Shown piece by piece: positions 21,989 through 34,289 of a stretch of 64,000 bases of DNA. Position 1 is the first letter of the stretch, and each line of letters starts with the position of its first letter. The notes beneath the pieces were generated by a model. The model was not told where the DNA came from. It did no database searches and worked only from the letters and a program-made list of their open reading frames with translations. The position numbers were made by a program, and so were the translations under genes. Origin of the DNA: Peronospora farinosa (Eukaryota; Oomycota; Peronosporomycetes; Peronosporales; Peronosporaceae); assembly GCA_947646735.1 (NCBI GenBank), contig CANTFK010000103.1, positions 62,001-126,000 on the forward strand. The letters are read 5' to 3'.

Positions 21989-23511
21989 ACCGATGCGGAT
22001 ATGTGATCTCTTCTGGATCAACATACCGTTTCAGGCGACCCACGTAAAATATGGGGTGCGTCTTCATATACGGTGGGAGAGTGAGCCTATAATTTAGGTC
22101 TCCAACTTCTTCAACCACTGTAAAGAGCCCAATGAATCGGGGCAATAGCTTAGTAGTACCACCAGGTAGTACAGAGATTGCATGTTTAGGTAGGGTAGCA
22201 TTACTTAATAGCACTTTGTCTTCAACATTAAAGTGTTCATTGTTTTTGCGACCATGCAGGTCTGCATATTGTTTTTGCTTGTCCTGTGCGCTTGCCATCG
22301 CATCACGGACTTTACGTGTGATGGCTAATCGCTCATCCACAAAGCGCTGAGATTCGCTCACTCTTATAGCATCCAGCTCGCCTATGACACCCCCAAGAGG
22401 TCGGTCATAGGTCGACGCTGTTGATAACACTATAGTGCCATCGTCAAGGAGCACAATCATTTCTTGTCGTGCCTCCTCATTGACACCTATAGGTGTCGTG
22501 ACCACTGCTAAATAAGCAAAGTCACTAGGGCAAGTTTGAACCTCTTTGGCATTCGCACCGAGCAAAGTGAAGGGCCCTCCCCCACTAAAACTCGGGCAGC
22601 GTACAAACGAGACTGGTGTCCGAGAACGGCGCAGTACAATAATATAAAACGGTGTTTTACCCGTACTGGATTGAACACTGTTAATAATAGCGAGCTCCAC
22701 GAATGGCAATTGCTTGCTCCATTCTTGGGAGTCGCTACTGTACGCAATACATCCGTCACGACTCGATTGGCCCGTTCTGTTTGGCCATCGGTCTGGGGAT
22801 GATCAGCGGTTGACATGTGGAGCTTGCTACCCAGCAACTCAAACACATGTTGCCAAAAACCCGACGTAAAACGTGGATCCCGGTCCGATACTATGGACTC
22901 GGGCATCCCGTGTAGTCGATACACGTGATCCAGGAACAAGAGGGCAGCCTCTTTTCCTGAGATCTTGGTGCTACATGGTGCCAAATGCACCATTTTGCTC
23001 AGTCTGTCTACAAAGACGACGAGACCCGTCCTGCCTTTATGGCCAGGCGGTAAGCCAAACATGAAGTCCAAACTTACCGACTTCCAGCATTCAGTTGGTA
23101 TCGGCAGTGGCTTCAATGGCGCACTGTTTGAAGGTGCAGGATTTATGCGCTGACACTCTTCGCAAGAGCAAATATAGTTGGCCACCTACTGTATAGGTAA
23201 GGCCATTAAAATTCCTCTGACACTCGTAAGAATGTCTTTTCACGGCCCAGATGCTCACCAGATGGCGCATCATGGCACTCGTGAAGTATCATCAGCTTGA
23301 GATCTGTGTCATGAGGGACATAGATTCTCAAGGGATCACAGGGTGACAGTTGATGCCATAGCAGGCCATCACTGTAACTAAAGCGATTTAACTTCGCTTT
23401 GAGGTGCGACGGAAGGGTAACCTTTCGTCCACCAAAATGATCCAACAGCAGGCGACAATGTTCGTCCTGACTGTAACACTCCTTTATATCGGAGGCCGTT
23501 GAGCTCGTCAC
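21450..23511 (-). pseudogene. pol: E2 pol pseudogene, integrase and chromodomain part
   Basis: Piece 23511-23206 holds the start of the H2C2 zinc-binding domain (ECHDAPSGEHLGREKT). Piece 23185-22508 continues with CEECQRI and the catalytic core, with Asp residues in SLDFMFG and VSDRDPRF and the Glu in DHPQTDGQTE, so the DDE triad is present. Piece 22709-21450 has the SH3-like LLPRFIGLF block and a chromodomain start (FLVGGLL, LVQWKGYP) that then runs out of frame. Stops and shifts separate the pieces. Unlike family B, the junction between core and tail is continuous in one frame in this part of the family. Confidence 0.85.
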
Positions 23512-23519
23512 ATGTTACG

Positions 23520-26226
23520 CCTTCATGGCTGCCAATGTTGACGACTCAACTTGTGCTTTCGCACGAGACACACTTTCCTGGTGCCTTGCCTCGAAGTCCG
23601 GTCTGCGCGATAACGCGTCAGCCAAGACATTCGACTTACCCGGCTTCTATTCAACTTTGAAATTAAATTCAGAGGAGAATTCTAGCCATCTCGCCATCCT
23701 AGGCGAGAGGTGCGGTGAATTTATAGCGGTCCGCAGTGATGCGTGATCCGTATAAACCACAAAAGGTTCGGTGCCCAAGAGGTGCACCCGAAACTTCACA
23801 AGGGCATACTTAATTGAAAGTAGCTCCTTGTCATGCACAGGGTAATTCAGCTCTGCGTCTTCCAATATCCGAGACTGGTACGAAATGACACGTTCAATGC
23901 CGTTATCATCCTTCTGCATGAGCGCGCTGCCGATTGCAAAATGGCTTGCATCGCAGACGACGCCAAAGGGCTTATCCGCGTCTGGCAATGCCAAGACCGG
24001 TGCCTCTACAAGAGATTGCTTCACTGATGTGAACGCATCTACTTGCTCCTTTGACCAAGTCCATTCTGTATCCTTTTTCAAAAGTCAGACAATGGCTTAG
24101 CCTGCTTTGCATAATTCTTGCTGTACTTATGCAAGTAGTTAGCTAGCCCAAGAAATTGGCGCAGATCCTTCACATGACGTGGGACTGGCCATTTTTTACA
24201 GCCTTTACCTTTTTTGAGTCTGCTCGTACACCATGTGCACCTACGATGCAGCCCAATACAGGTATCTCGGGGACCCTTATTACGCACTTTTGCAACTTCA
24301 CGTATAATTGGGCGTCACCCAGAGTCTGCAACACAGCGTCTAAATGACGCTTGTGCGACTCTATCGCGCTCAGACCGCCCTCCGCCCTACTATGCACGAA
24401 TACATCGTCAAAGCCATGGGGCGCGTAGGCACCATGCTGACGCATCACATGAGTCACCACTCGGCTGAATGTTGCCGGAGCATTTTTCAACCCTTGTGGC
24501 ATCACAAGCCACTCCCACAGCATACCTCTTGGGGTGCTTACTGCCGTTTTGGCTACATCGGTATCTCTCATGAGAACCTGATAGTAGCCATCTCATAACT
24601 CCAATAAGGATGAAGTGGTTGACTTTTCCATGGAATTCAACAAAACATCTTTCCGCGGGATCGGCGTTTGAGCTGGAATGGTGGCCGTGTTCAGCTTATT
24701 ATAAGCATGAACCACGCGCCATCCACCTGTTGCTTTACGCACACAGAAGGTCGGGCTGCAGTGAGGCGACATGCTCTCACGTACATGTCCCGCCTTAGCT
24801 CGCTTGTCGAAGAACTCATCGATGTAATCGACTTGTTCCTTCGGCAACGGCCATTGCCTGGTCACACAATACTTGGTGCCAGACTCCAGGTCAATCTCGT
24901 GCCTGATGCCCCTATCGGCCGGTAGGCGGCTCGGCACTTCTGCTGGAACCACATCACGGTGTTTTTACAGAACATCATAGAACGGTCTGTCCTTCAAGGC
25001 ATCCCAGCATTGAGCAGCAAACCGTTTCTTTTTGTCGGTCTCCAAGACGCTCTCATCCATTGTGGACGACGAACAACAGTCCACCACGTTCTCTTCTGGA
25101 ACTGGTGCGACTATCTCGTGGATCTTTCCTTCCTTTAGTTCGGACAGGAACAGATCCCACGTCATCTCCGATAGATTTACTATCGCCTCGGCAAATGCCA
25201 AGACAAGTTGGAGCACCTCAACTGAGGATGCCTCCGGCATTTTGTCTTCGACGGCCTCGAACAACTCGTTCGTAGGTCCGTCCTCTTGGACCGAGAATGA
25301 TCCAAGGGTCACTCGTTTCGACGTGCCCTTGATCGTCTTAATACGTCTGGTGCTCGTTCTTCAAGTCACCACGACCTTTGACCTGGAAGAAGGTGTAGTT
25401 GCTATTTCAGCTAACGCACTCCTTCCAACCGCACCAGGCTCTTGGCTCTGTGACGGTTCTTGTGGCGCTTGACTTCCTGTCAGCCCACCATCAACTGCCA
25501 CAGGCTCTTGGCTCTGTGCAGGACTATTGGACGCATGACTACCTGTCATCGCCCCATTCACTACACCAGTCTCTTCGACCTGGGTAGGAATATGTGTCAC
25601 CTGGCTTTCCGCCAGTGCACTTCCAACTACACCACTCCTTTCGAGCTGGGTAGTTCCTGGTGCCGATTGACATACCTTCATCGCACCCTCGACTGTGTTG
25701 GACACAGCATCAGCCACATAAGCCTCTCGCAAGAGCACATCCTTTCCGGTGTCTTGCGTAGAGCTAGCAACTGTGCTTGTACGCCAGTCTATCCATGGTT
25801 GGTGTTTAGCCAACCAAGGCATGCCTAGGATGAGATCATACGGACTCTCCTTTACCTAGCACTGTGAACTTCTCTTTACAAGAGAAGTCACTGAAACTGA
25901 AGGCGAGTTCAACTTGAACTCCCTCCGATTTAACGAGCGCGCCGTTCGCTAAACGAACGATCGACTCTTCTCGCTTGCCATCCTGGCAAAGCGACTCATA
26001 ACTCGCCGGCCGTTTTTTCAGAGCCGCGAGTTTCACAAAGTTTTTGTGATGCACCCGAATCCACGAGAAGGGTCATCACTTGGTCATAGCCTCGTACTCG
26101 AGCGCTATAGACCAAAAGGGTTGAGGTCCGACCTTTCGGAACCTCAGGGACTATGCTACCCATTTGTTCGTATCACTCTGAACTTAGGGGTAGCTTCAGA
26201 GTCCGCGACAGTAGGGCATCCCGCCC
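23520..26226 (-). pseudogene. pol: E2 pol pseudogene, protease to RNase H
   Basis: Pieces in element order are the protease (about 26130-25836), the linker (25822-25361 and 25312-24965), RT (24952-24593 and 24571-24170) and RNase H (24081-23647). One extra base next to the catalytic DSGAS shifts the protease frame. RT is stopped by TGA at 24593-24595 in the DGYY region, has GFDD in place of YFDD, and shifts after AVKN near 24175. RNase H keeps its VVCDAS and YTDHAS motifs. Both the DGYY stop and the GFDD change are shared with E1, so they predate the separation of the two copies. Confidence 0.85.
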
Positions 26227-27309
26227 CTACTGCGCTCCCGCATTTCCCGACCCATCTTGGGCAGGTGCTGAACCCGTGCGTCGTGCACGCTGGTTTTTCG
26301 CACCTCCCTTCGGGTTGGGAGACCTTTTGCTGGCTGCCTTAGCACCAGCAGCTACCTTGGCATAGCAGCGAGCCATCATATGGCCTCGCTTGCCGCACTT
26401 GTAGCAGATCACATCTGCATTGCCTAACTCCATAGGAGTGTCATCAGACTTCTCGGACGACGGCCTGTAATAGGCTGTCGCCGAGGCGCTGTTGTAGGAT
26501 TGCTCCTCAACTAAGGAAATGTCAATTGCCTCTTCCATCGTCGCTGGCACCTTTCTGAAAAGGTCCTGACGCGATGGGCCGTGCCTAAGTCCATTCATGA
26601 ACGTGGCCACCTTGATACGTTCTGGTATCGGTTCCCCATTGATGGACGCCGACAGCGAACGCATCTCCTGCACAAATTCTTGCAGAGAGCGTTTCGCCTG
26701 TCTTGCTCCAAAGAAGCGCGCCATAACCAACACATAGTTGTTAGGCGGCTGATAAATGGCGCGAATCTTTGACTTAAAGATCGCCCATGATGGAAATGCA
26801 TCAGCATTAGCCATCAGCGCAGAGTATGCCCACTCTGACGCTTTGCCACGCAAGTTGGACATGGCATACGACACCATTATGGTGTCGTCTTCGATGAGCT
26901 GCGCCACTACACATTGCTCCACTGTTAATAGCCAGTGAACAATCGTGTGAGGGCTAGTTCCATCGAACTTCGGAGGGTCCATCCGAATGAGCCTCGGTTG
27001 AGCAGGCCGGGCAGAGAGCGTCTCAACAGTTCTGTTGAGCGCCTCATTACGTGCCTTCTCAAGCCTAAGCTAATCCTAAGTCTTAGTGATGGACTCAGCG
27101 GTGGCTTGGCTGTTTGCTTCGGACGCGTTTCTACGCTGTCCGAGCACAAACGCCTCAAATTGATCCAACTGAGCAACATGTTTCTCAGGAGGACAATGCA
27201 AGAGGTTGACCAGATCTTGTTCACCAAGTCCCTGCTCCATATGCTCTGCCAACTCCCTATGATGTTGGGAGAGGTGAGGAAAGTCACTCCAGTCCATATT
27301 AAGGACCAT
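26227..27309 (-). pseudogene. gag: E2 gag pseudogene
   Basis: The start is the ATG at 27309 by comparison with E3. The first piece ends at stops near 27077. A long second piece (26982-26227, 251 aa) carries the retrotransposon-gag domain and an intact CCHC knuckle, CYKCGKRGHMMARC, followed by a Lys/Arg-rich tail. Without the two or three stops around 27060-27080 the gag would be one frame of about 360 aa. Confidence 0.8.
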
Positions 27310-27368
27310 CTTAACCACACGCACGCTCAGAGGGACGGGTCGTGGGAAGGACTACTAGTGCTACCAAG

Positions 27369-27972
27369 TGTAGACGGGCACTTCTACGAAGTTGCCTCGT
27401 ACTAGGAGCACACACCTCATGCACAAGCTAGGAAGCGGTTATACCGTCTTACCTTTGCGTGCGAGGGTGGTTGGGAGGTTGGTCGACTGCTTAAACAGTC
27501 GTACCACCAGTTGCCTCTCGCTTAAGCGAGAGTGTAACGAACTTCTTAACACTAAAGCACCGACGTCACGCAGAAGTCTTTCAACTTCTCGTGCGTGGTG
27601 CGTTTGTTTAAGTAAATTCAAGACTGAGCTATATTTAATTAATTATAACTAAATATAAACTTAACTACTGATTGGCTATATATATATATATATATAGATC
27701 GGATACGCGACTCTTTAGAAGCGTATCCTGTCGCATGATCTTAAATCTAGATTTAAGATCGCAACTGACGTCTTTCTGAGACGTCGCGATGCCTAGCTTC
27801 AACTAGCGTCATCCCTTCCCATGTGAATCCATCAATGGATATCACATTCACGAGGGTGGATCACATTTGTGTATCACACCCAAGTGACAGGTCAAAAGTA
27901 ATCATGGATACTTTTAGACCAAACATTAAGTATATTACTTAATGTTTACGTGTAACTAGATACCCTGTTACA
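27369..27972 (-). repeat. E2 5' LTR
   Basis: 604 bp, same length as the left LTR and about 97.5% identical by hand count. Confidence 0.9.
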
Positions 27973-28110
27973 GATAGATAGACTGCGAGCCGTTATAACG
28001 TGCCGCTTAGTATACTCAATTCTCATGCCACCGAAACGTGGTAAGGCTGATGGGTCGCCTACAAAGGCACTCATGCAGTCCTTCACTTAGCGCCCGCGTC
28101 TCGATTGTTC
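27973..28110 (+). pseudogene. fragment of a second family-E element abutting the E2 LTR
   Basis: Beyond the E2 5' LTR, the sequence matches the interior of E2 beside its 3' LTR (20490-20625). This includes the antisense ORF start ATGCCACCGAAACGTGGTAA near 28025. It breaks off near 28110. So this LTR once also served as the 3' LTR of a second, same-oriented element. Confidence 0.7.
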
Positions 28111-28139
28111 AGAGACGGGATATGAACCATGGCGATAAA

Positions 28140-28450
28140 TTGAAATGTGTAGGTAGCATGTAAATCCCTGGTTAATCTCCATCAATTACGGGACGTCCCT
28201 TCCAGCTTCACAATCCAAACACTGAATCACATAGCGCTGTACGCTTCGGTATAGACCTCTCCAGTGAAAATGTGCTTTAATCCGCTGGTAGGTTCTTTTA
28301 ATTCCCTGGTGACCCCTTTCCAAACTAGAATGATAATGATTCAGAAAATCTTCCTACAGAATTTCAGGTACCACTAGACGGGCGATCTTGTCTCGATCTT
28401 CGGATTTCGTTGTGGTTCCAGAGCAAAATTATAACAAATTATCTTCATCC
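28140..28450 (-). pseudogene. integrase zinc-binding fragment of a third gypsy lineage
   Basis: A minus-strand frame reads NHYHSSLERGHQGIKRTY, then HFHWRGLYRSV, then CLDCEAGRD, the H2C2 domain found at the start of gypsy integrases. It differs clearly from the equivalent in families B and E. In-frame stops lie before it (…VVPEIL then stop) and after it. Nothing else of this element is recognisable. Confidence 0.65.
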
Positions 28451-31400
28451 ACTTCATAGTCATTAGCAATTATAGATTTTGGCACATGATCTCGCTTCTT
28501 CGATCGTCATAACCGATATGTCACCGACCAAATATGTCCTTTAATTTGCAATTCAACACTATTCGTCTTGAGCACGCTGTACACGATCCCTTCTCATCTT
28601 TTGAACCATTTCTTAAGCGTGGTCGTCGTTTTATATCTCAACGAGAAAGCGTCAGATGTCAACATTAAACGTCGAAAAAGAGAGGTTGTCGATCGAGACT
28701 CGGCACGATGCGACTTCGACAATCCTGACAAGCGCTACAGCGACGGGAACGAGTGGAAATCAGCGTAGTGAAGGAGAAAGAGTATCTATTCCTACGACGT
28801 TTCGTCCTTATAAGCGCAAGGACAGTAAGCTACCGGTAACATTTGCTAGTGCAGCCGGCTAAGTCAGATATACAACGAAACAAAGTACAGCTGCTCCTAA
28901 CAAGTCGTTTTTGCAACAAGCACTGCTGTTTATTTTGAGTTCCACTTTATGCCTTTACAAACATATAACGCTTCAAGAAGTAGTTAGTAAGTGGCTCCCC
29001 CATTTTTTAAGAGCAAACCCAAGTACAGCGACCATCGATGTTGATCTTTTATTAATTAGATATACAACAGAATCTATTTAATAGTGAATCGGTCTAGGCT
29101 TTGATTACGGTTTTGTAGCTTATAGTTTGTTTGTCGCTCAACTACTAATTCCACGACTCGTTTCAAACGTCTTCACAAAATCAAGCACTTTCCTGTTTAC
29201 GCTCTTGTAACTATCTCTGCCTAAGATTCGCCGTTGACAAGCGTGCCGGCTGGAAGTCGCCTAAGCCGTTGCAGCAAGTGATGCGCTTTTGAGTCACTCC
29301 TTTACATATTAACTCGTTATAGACACGCTCATTGTATTATGTGCTCGTAACTGGTCTGTTCTAGCGCCTATGCAAAGTCCAAGTATAGTTACATACTTGA
29401 CTTAAACCTTATGCAAAGCAAGCCATCGGATATTATCACCCATCCTCGACTCTAAGCACCCTTAATGCTCGGATACACTTATAATGCAGTCCTATAATTT
29501 GTACTGTTGACATGAGTATCGTAAGGAATGGGCAATAAAGTAATAATAATCCATTTTTTGTATGTATCTCAGTACAGAACTAATAGTGGTAGAATAGTAA
29601 AAGGAACATGTTACCCTCTCAAAGAGGGATCCATAAATTTGGTTGAAGCCGCAGTTTGTGAGTCAATTCCACGGTAATCTTTAGTAAAAGGCGAAAGATT
29701 AATACGCTATGAAATTAACTCTACGGAATGAAAAACAATATCCAAAGCAGCCTAAACTTATAGTCTTTTTGAACCCACACGTACATCTGGGCTAATAAGA
29801 ATTTCGGAAGGACGACGTTATACCCTGAAACACATTTAAAGGAGAGTTAAAGCTGGGTCTTCGCTGCCATACATCGTCTGGCGGCGGCGTCCTGGGCGAA
29901 AAAAATGAAAAGATTACGGGCCTGAGCGATCACGACTTCCTGTGGCCAATGGTACCCTAAAGCATGCTTTGTCCGTCTTAAGGCTACGGCTACAATTTGA
30001 TTCCTAAGAGCGATGTCGGCAAACTACGCTGATGCGTGACATGACGCCAATTGCTTTGTAAAACTTTACCGGATATCTTTCATTATGTGCACGAGCATTT
30101 TTGTAAAAGTACGAGTGGACCTTGCTGAGCAAGTTTTTGGGATGGGCTCCCAGGGTCCTCCTTGTGTAAAAAGACTCTGTACAGACGACATAAGCAAAAG
30201 AAGCTTCATGGCACCAACATGAAAAACGCATCCATTTCACCGCTTACATCATCAGGATGAAATTAGTGTCAGCCAAGTCTTAACGTGCTGCTGCTTGATG
30301 AGCCGTGACTTTATTGGCTGTGCCCGTGATAGATTGGTAGGTACACCCTCGAAAACGCGATGACGGGGTTGATGGTAATTCCCGCGATATTGATGGCCTG
30401 CACAACCTGTTTACTAACAATTTCGCTACAACGTGAAGTAGTAGGTGCTGTACACAATGACTTTTTCAAACGTCGTAGAAATTCACTTCGAGGTGTAAGC
30501 ACTAGTACAAGGTTAACTTTTTAAATGCTAATATCACATTGGGGGTATTCAGTCTCCCAGAATTCGAAAAGCACACGATCAAATTTGTTGTAATACGCTC
30601 TGACACGAGATTGTAGAAAATCTTACTGCTGCAACCCTTTTCGGATACCGCGATAGGTGCAGACTCTACGTATAGGAGAGATCAAAGCCGATGCTCCATC
30701 GTTTTGTGATGCGCGACGAAGTCTAAGGTGACGTCACGTTCCTTACGCAAAGAATCTCATTGTAGCGCACATTTCGTAAACAGAGCAAACACGGCTATAA
30801 GTTTTTTTACTGAATACTATTAGCCTTGACATCATTAATATGACGCACACTTGGAATCCTCTCGTTCCTTTAAGAAAAGCCAAGATTAGAGCATGGAACT
30901 TGACCATGCAGGATTGCCGCAAGGCACTAGGCATGGCAATCACGACATTCCCTTAATAACTTTCGAGCGCATAATCTCACCATCACGCACTGCAGTCGGC
31001 CCGTCGGCACACAAAATAAAGTATTGGCATTGAAATAGCTATGTTAGTAAACCAAATAATGAAGTTGCTTACAAAATAAAAAAGTCTCTGGATACCAAAG
31101 GCGGGAACTGGCCTGTTTTGATGGCTAGAAATTTGTGCAATGGCGCGATGAAGGTCGGGACTCTCAGAATCAGCGTAACTGAGTGCATTAATACTATGTC
31201 GTTTTTGCATTGTGGCATTTTGATAGAGGAAGTCTGCAAAGCCTTTGCAGCCACTGCTCATAAGCGCTAGCAACATGTGGGAGATTGCGGTCTTTGTGCA
31301 GTCGAAGCGCTATTTACCTCAAAAGTTATGACCAGTTTGCTACCGACGCCAACCGAAGGCTAAAACGCCACTAAAGGCTTCTGATGTGACACCACTTCTA

Positions 31401-33777
31401 TGGCTCCCGCCTGCTCCGTAACAATTTTCTGTAATTTTGTCGTGCAACTAATATTATAAAACATCCTCCTTCACCGTTGTCAAAAGTCCACCCTCATCAG
31501 CAGAAACAAGTTCGTGCATTTCCATAGCAAGTTTTTTAAAGCAAATGTCCGACTTAACGAGACGAATATCCTGGCCTTCCTCACAGCCTATAAGATGCTC
31601 ACCGCCATGTCTCCCCGCCATCCAAACTACTCTAGTCCTCGATCGCCACAACAGCGTCAGCCCTGTCCAGAACGGGAGATCTCGTCGTGATATACGCCAC
31701 CTGTCGAGTTATTGATACCCTAGTCGGCAAAATTCCCGCTGCAACGCATTTCACCACAAATAAAACTGCACAAAAAAATCTCATTCCATTAATTCTTGTG
31801 GTAGTAGCACTGCAGCATATCACAATGAACTTGGTGCTGAGCCGCGTGCTCGAACGTGATTTGCGCCGGATGCTGCATCACCTGCATCGAGGCGACCTGT
31901 AACCCGACACAGTGAGTGTCATATCAGAAGTATCGAATATTGGTCAGCAATTACTACAGAATATTAATTATCAATGATACCGTCGTAGATGGTAGTGCAG
32001 GTTGTTCACCTCTAGAATTGTGGAGCTATAGTTTTAAAGGAGATGTCAAAATACATTGGAGCATGGACTGCTGATCAGTGTTACTACTTAATAATGCATG
32101 ACTTTTGCTGGCGACCTCAAGCGTACACTGCGCAGGAAACAAGTCAACGAGTAACGTCAGCATCGTCACGTTCTCTCGTTGACGTTCTCTTAGCTGCTAC
32201 ACTCGTTGTTGGTTCGCAATGTTCGCCAGCTTGGGAGTGAGCGGCTGCGTCTTGACTGGAATTGTGACCCTTTTTAAAGCTCGCCTTAAGGGATCAGAAG
32301 CCTCCCTCCTGTACGCAATTCTCTCTTTCGAGTAGCACGAACAGCCTTTATTTACCCAGCAAGACCTGTAGCTGGCATCACATATCGATGCATGAGATGC
32401 AGCATTTGGCGCTTCAGCACGCGGCATGGCTTTTTGATGGCCTGGAATGAAAGTTTCACCACTTATACCTCGAAGCATCCATGAAAAGATTTCCGCGCCA
32501 CGCATTAAGGCATGGTATACTTTGTGGATATAATACCGGAGGTAGCGAAACTATAATGCTATTGATGCAATTCTGAAACTTGCTTCGCTATTGATGATCC
32601 CCAAGTCGGTTCGACGCGCCGCTGTGGACAGAGATGGCCCTGGTAACGTAGAGTAGCCTTCGTTGTTTTTGTGCTCCTGTTGCTGCCCTCAGCGCTAGAG
32701 CGAGTGCGAACAGGAGCCCACAGCTTCTGTCCTCTTATTTCATCAGTAAAATGGGCTGCCAATTCAGGGAAACCTCAAAGCAAAACTTATTTTGCTAATG
32801 AAACTCCCAGCGGCCTGATATCAAAGGAGAAATCTCGGGTTTTAAGACCGCCGTACCTCCATACCACTGTTTTGTCCAGATATTTAAGCTGAAAGTTGAG
32901 CACAGCGGTATCATTTTGCGTAGCTGCCGTATTGATGATTCATGTGCAACAGCTGCTTTCGGCTGAGACGTCCGGGCGAACTCCTAGCTATCCTCCGATC
33001 CACCCTCAGCAGCATATACAGTACGTGGTAACTCGACAGTGATACACGGGCACTGTCATTATCATCGCACGGTCGTTACCATCGCACGTTCATTAGCATC
33101 GATCTGCACGGTCACACTATGTCCCAAAGAAGGAGTTACATTGTCATCGAATGCGAAGCTCGACCGGCACATAATCTCTACCGCCAGACCGAAGCCATGG
33201 GTGTGTGGTCGCGTTTATTCGGATAGCCCTACTATAGTATGGAAGAAGAAGAAAGACCATGCGTTGTTGTGCCGGCAGCTGCGTCATTCTCATAGACCAT
33301 GGTGGCGGATGTTGCTGCATTAGCCTACTTCGTCTTCCATCGCAAATCTAAGCAAATGCAAAAATTTATCAGCATCAACACGTTGCGACTCTTAATACGT
33401 CTGCCCGCACCTCTCTCATCGAGCCGAGGGATTTGTCCGCGCTGATTCATGCTGCAAATGTTAAGCCCTTCAAACTTGACTCGATGAATGTTGTTGACTG
33501 CAATATTCTACATTCTTACTTTCCCCCAGCAATGCAGACAACGGCAAAGTTTAGTTTCGTGAGCATTTTGGTTAGCTTCTCTTGAGTTAAGTCTTGACTG
33601 CTACAATGACGGACACAACCAGCAGATGCCAGAATTTTACGAAACTGACTGTCGCCAATCAAATTTCTAGACAATCCTGCCTTGCATTAAAGCAGAAAAG
33701 AGGTGAAAGCAGTAGAGAGGTAACAGTAGAAATTGATCTAGAACACCCAGACTAGTCAGAATGTTCTAATATATATT
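28451..33777. other. gene-poor region, no confident gene
   Basis: Many short ORFs on both strands, none with a recognisable domain. The longest plus-strand ones (28656-28862, 31687-31902, 33039-33323) have no support beyond being open. No RNA gene was identified by eye. The last ~40 bp is the 3' continuation of the interrupted effector frame (minus strand). Confidence 0.4.
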
Positions 33778-33782
33778 CATTT
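33778..33782. repeat. target-site duplication CATTT, left
   Basis: CATTT directly precedes LTR1 and recurs directly after LTR3 at 49689-49693. None flanks the middle LTR. Confidence 0.85.
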
Positions 33783-34242
33783 TGTAATGGGGCACCCTCC
33801 GACTATACTGATTACAGTATAGTCTACTTTCACTGATTACAGTGAAAGCAGGTGCCTCAATTACCTCTCTTACACAAGAGGCAGAGGAAGCTTTACTTCT
33901 AAACAAACGCTTAGAAGTAGAGGAAAAGAAAACTGTATTTAATATAGTTAACTATCTTAATAAAACTAATCTGTTATAACCTATGTTAACTATATTAAAC
34001 AACAACTATGTATGTCGACAACTTGCCCTCCACTCATTGCGCGTGTCCATCGGTCATTGGTCAGCGCGTTGGTTGATATGATGGCCCATATCAACCAATA
34101 AGAGGGCATCTCCAACTTCAAGGAGATCTAGGGACAATATTATAAGAAAAGATAATATTGTCAAAATATTATTAGTTATAATAATATTTTATTGACACTT
34201 CATATAAGTGTCAATATTATGTAACGGGCTCACCCCGTTACA
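33783..34242 (-). repeat. family-B LTR1 (3' LTR of copy 1)
   Basis: 460 bp, TGTAATGGGG...CCGTTACA on the plus strand. It is rich in hairpins, such as GGTTGATATG/CATATCAACC and ACAATATTA/TAATATTGT. It is probably the promoter region for the antisense ORF that starts 48 bp beyond it; that is inference. Confidence 0.9.
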
Positions 34243-34256
34243 TCACCCCCCCCTCA
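34243..34256 (-). other. polypurine tract of copy 1
   Basis: On the minus strand GAGGGGGGGGTGA directly precedes the 3' LTR, where plus-strand DNA synthesis would be primed. This copy has eight G in a row; copy 2 has seven. Confidence 0.75.
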
Positions 34257-34289
34257 ACCAACAGTCACATTAGTGACTGTTTAGTGACT

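Larger units (their letters stand above)
19833..27972 (-). mobile_element. E2: nearly full-length but defective Ty3/gypsy retrotransposon, family E
   Basis: Two 604-bp LTRs bracket gag, PR, RT, RNase H, integrase and chromodomain on the minus strand and an antisense ORF on the plus strand. A polypurine tract (AAACGGGGGATGG, minus strand) adjoins the 3' LTR, and CTTGGTAGCACTAGTAG (minus, 27368-27352) follows the 5' LTR as primer-binding site. I count about 15 differences between the LTRs (~2.5%). Flanks AATTT and GATAG do not match; the right flank is another family-E fragment. Confidence 0.9.

Noticed and set aside
28451..33777. Candidate secreted effectors among short ORFs
   Set aside because: No ORF combines a signal peptide with an RxLR, LFLAK or WY-type motif.
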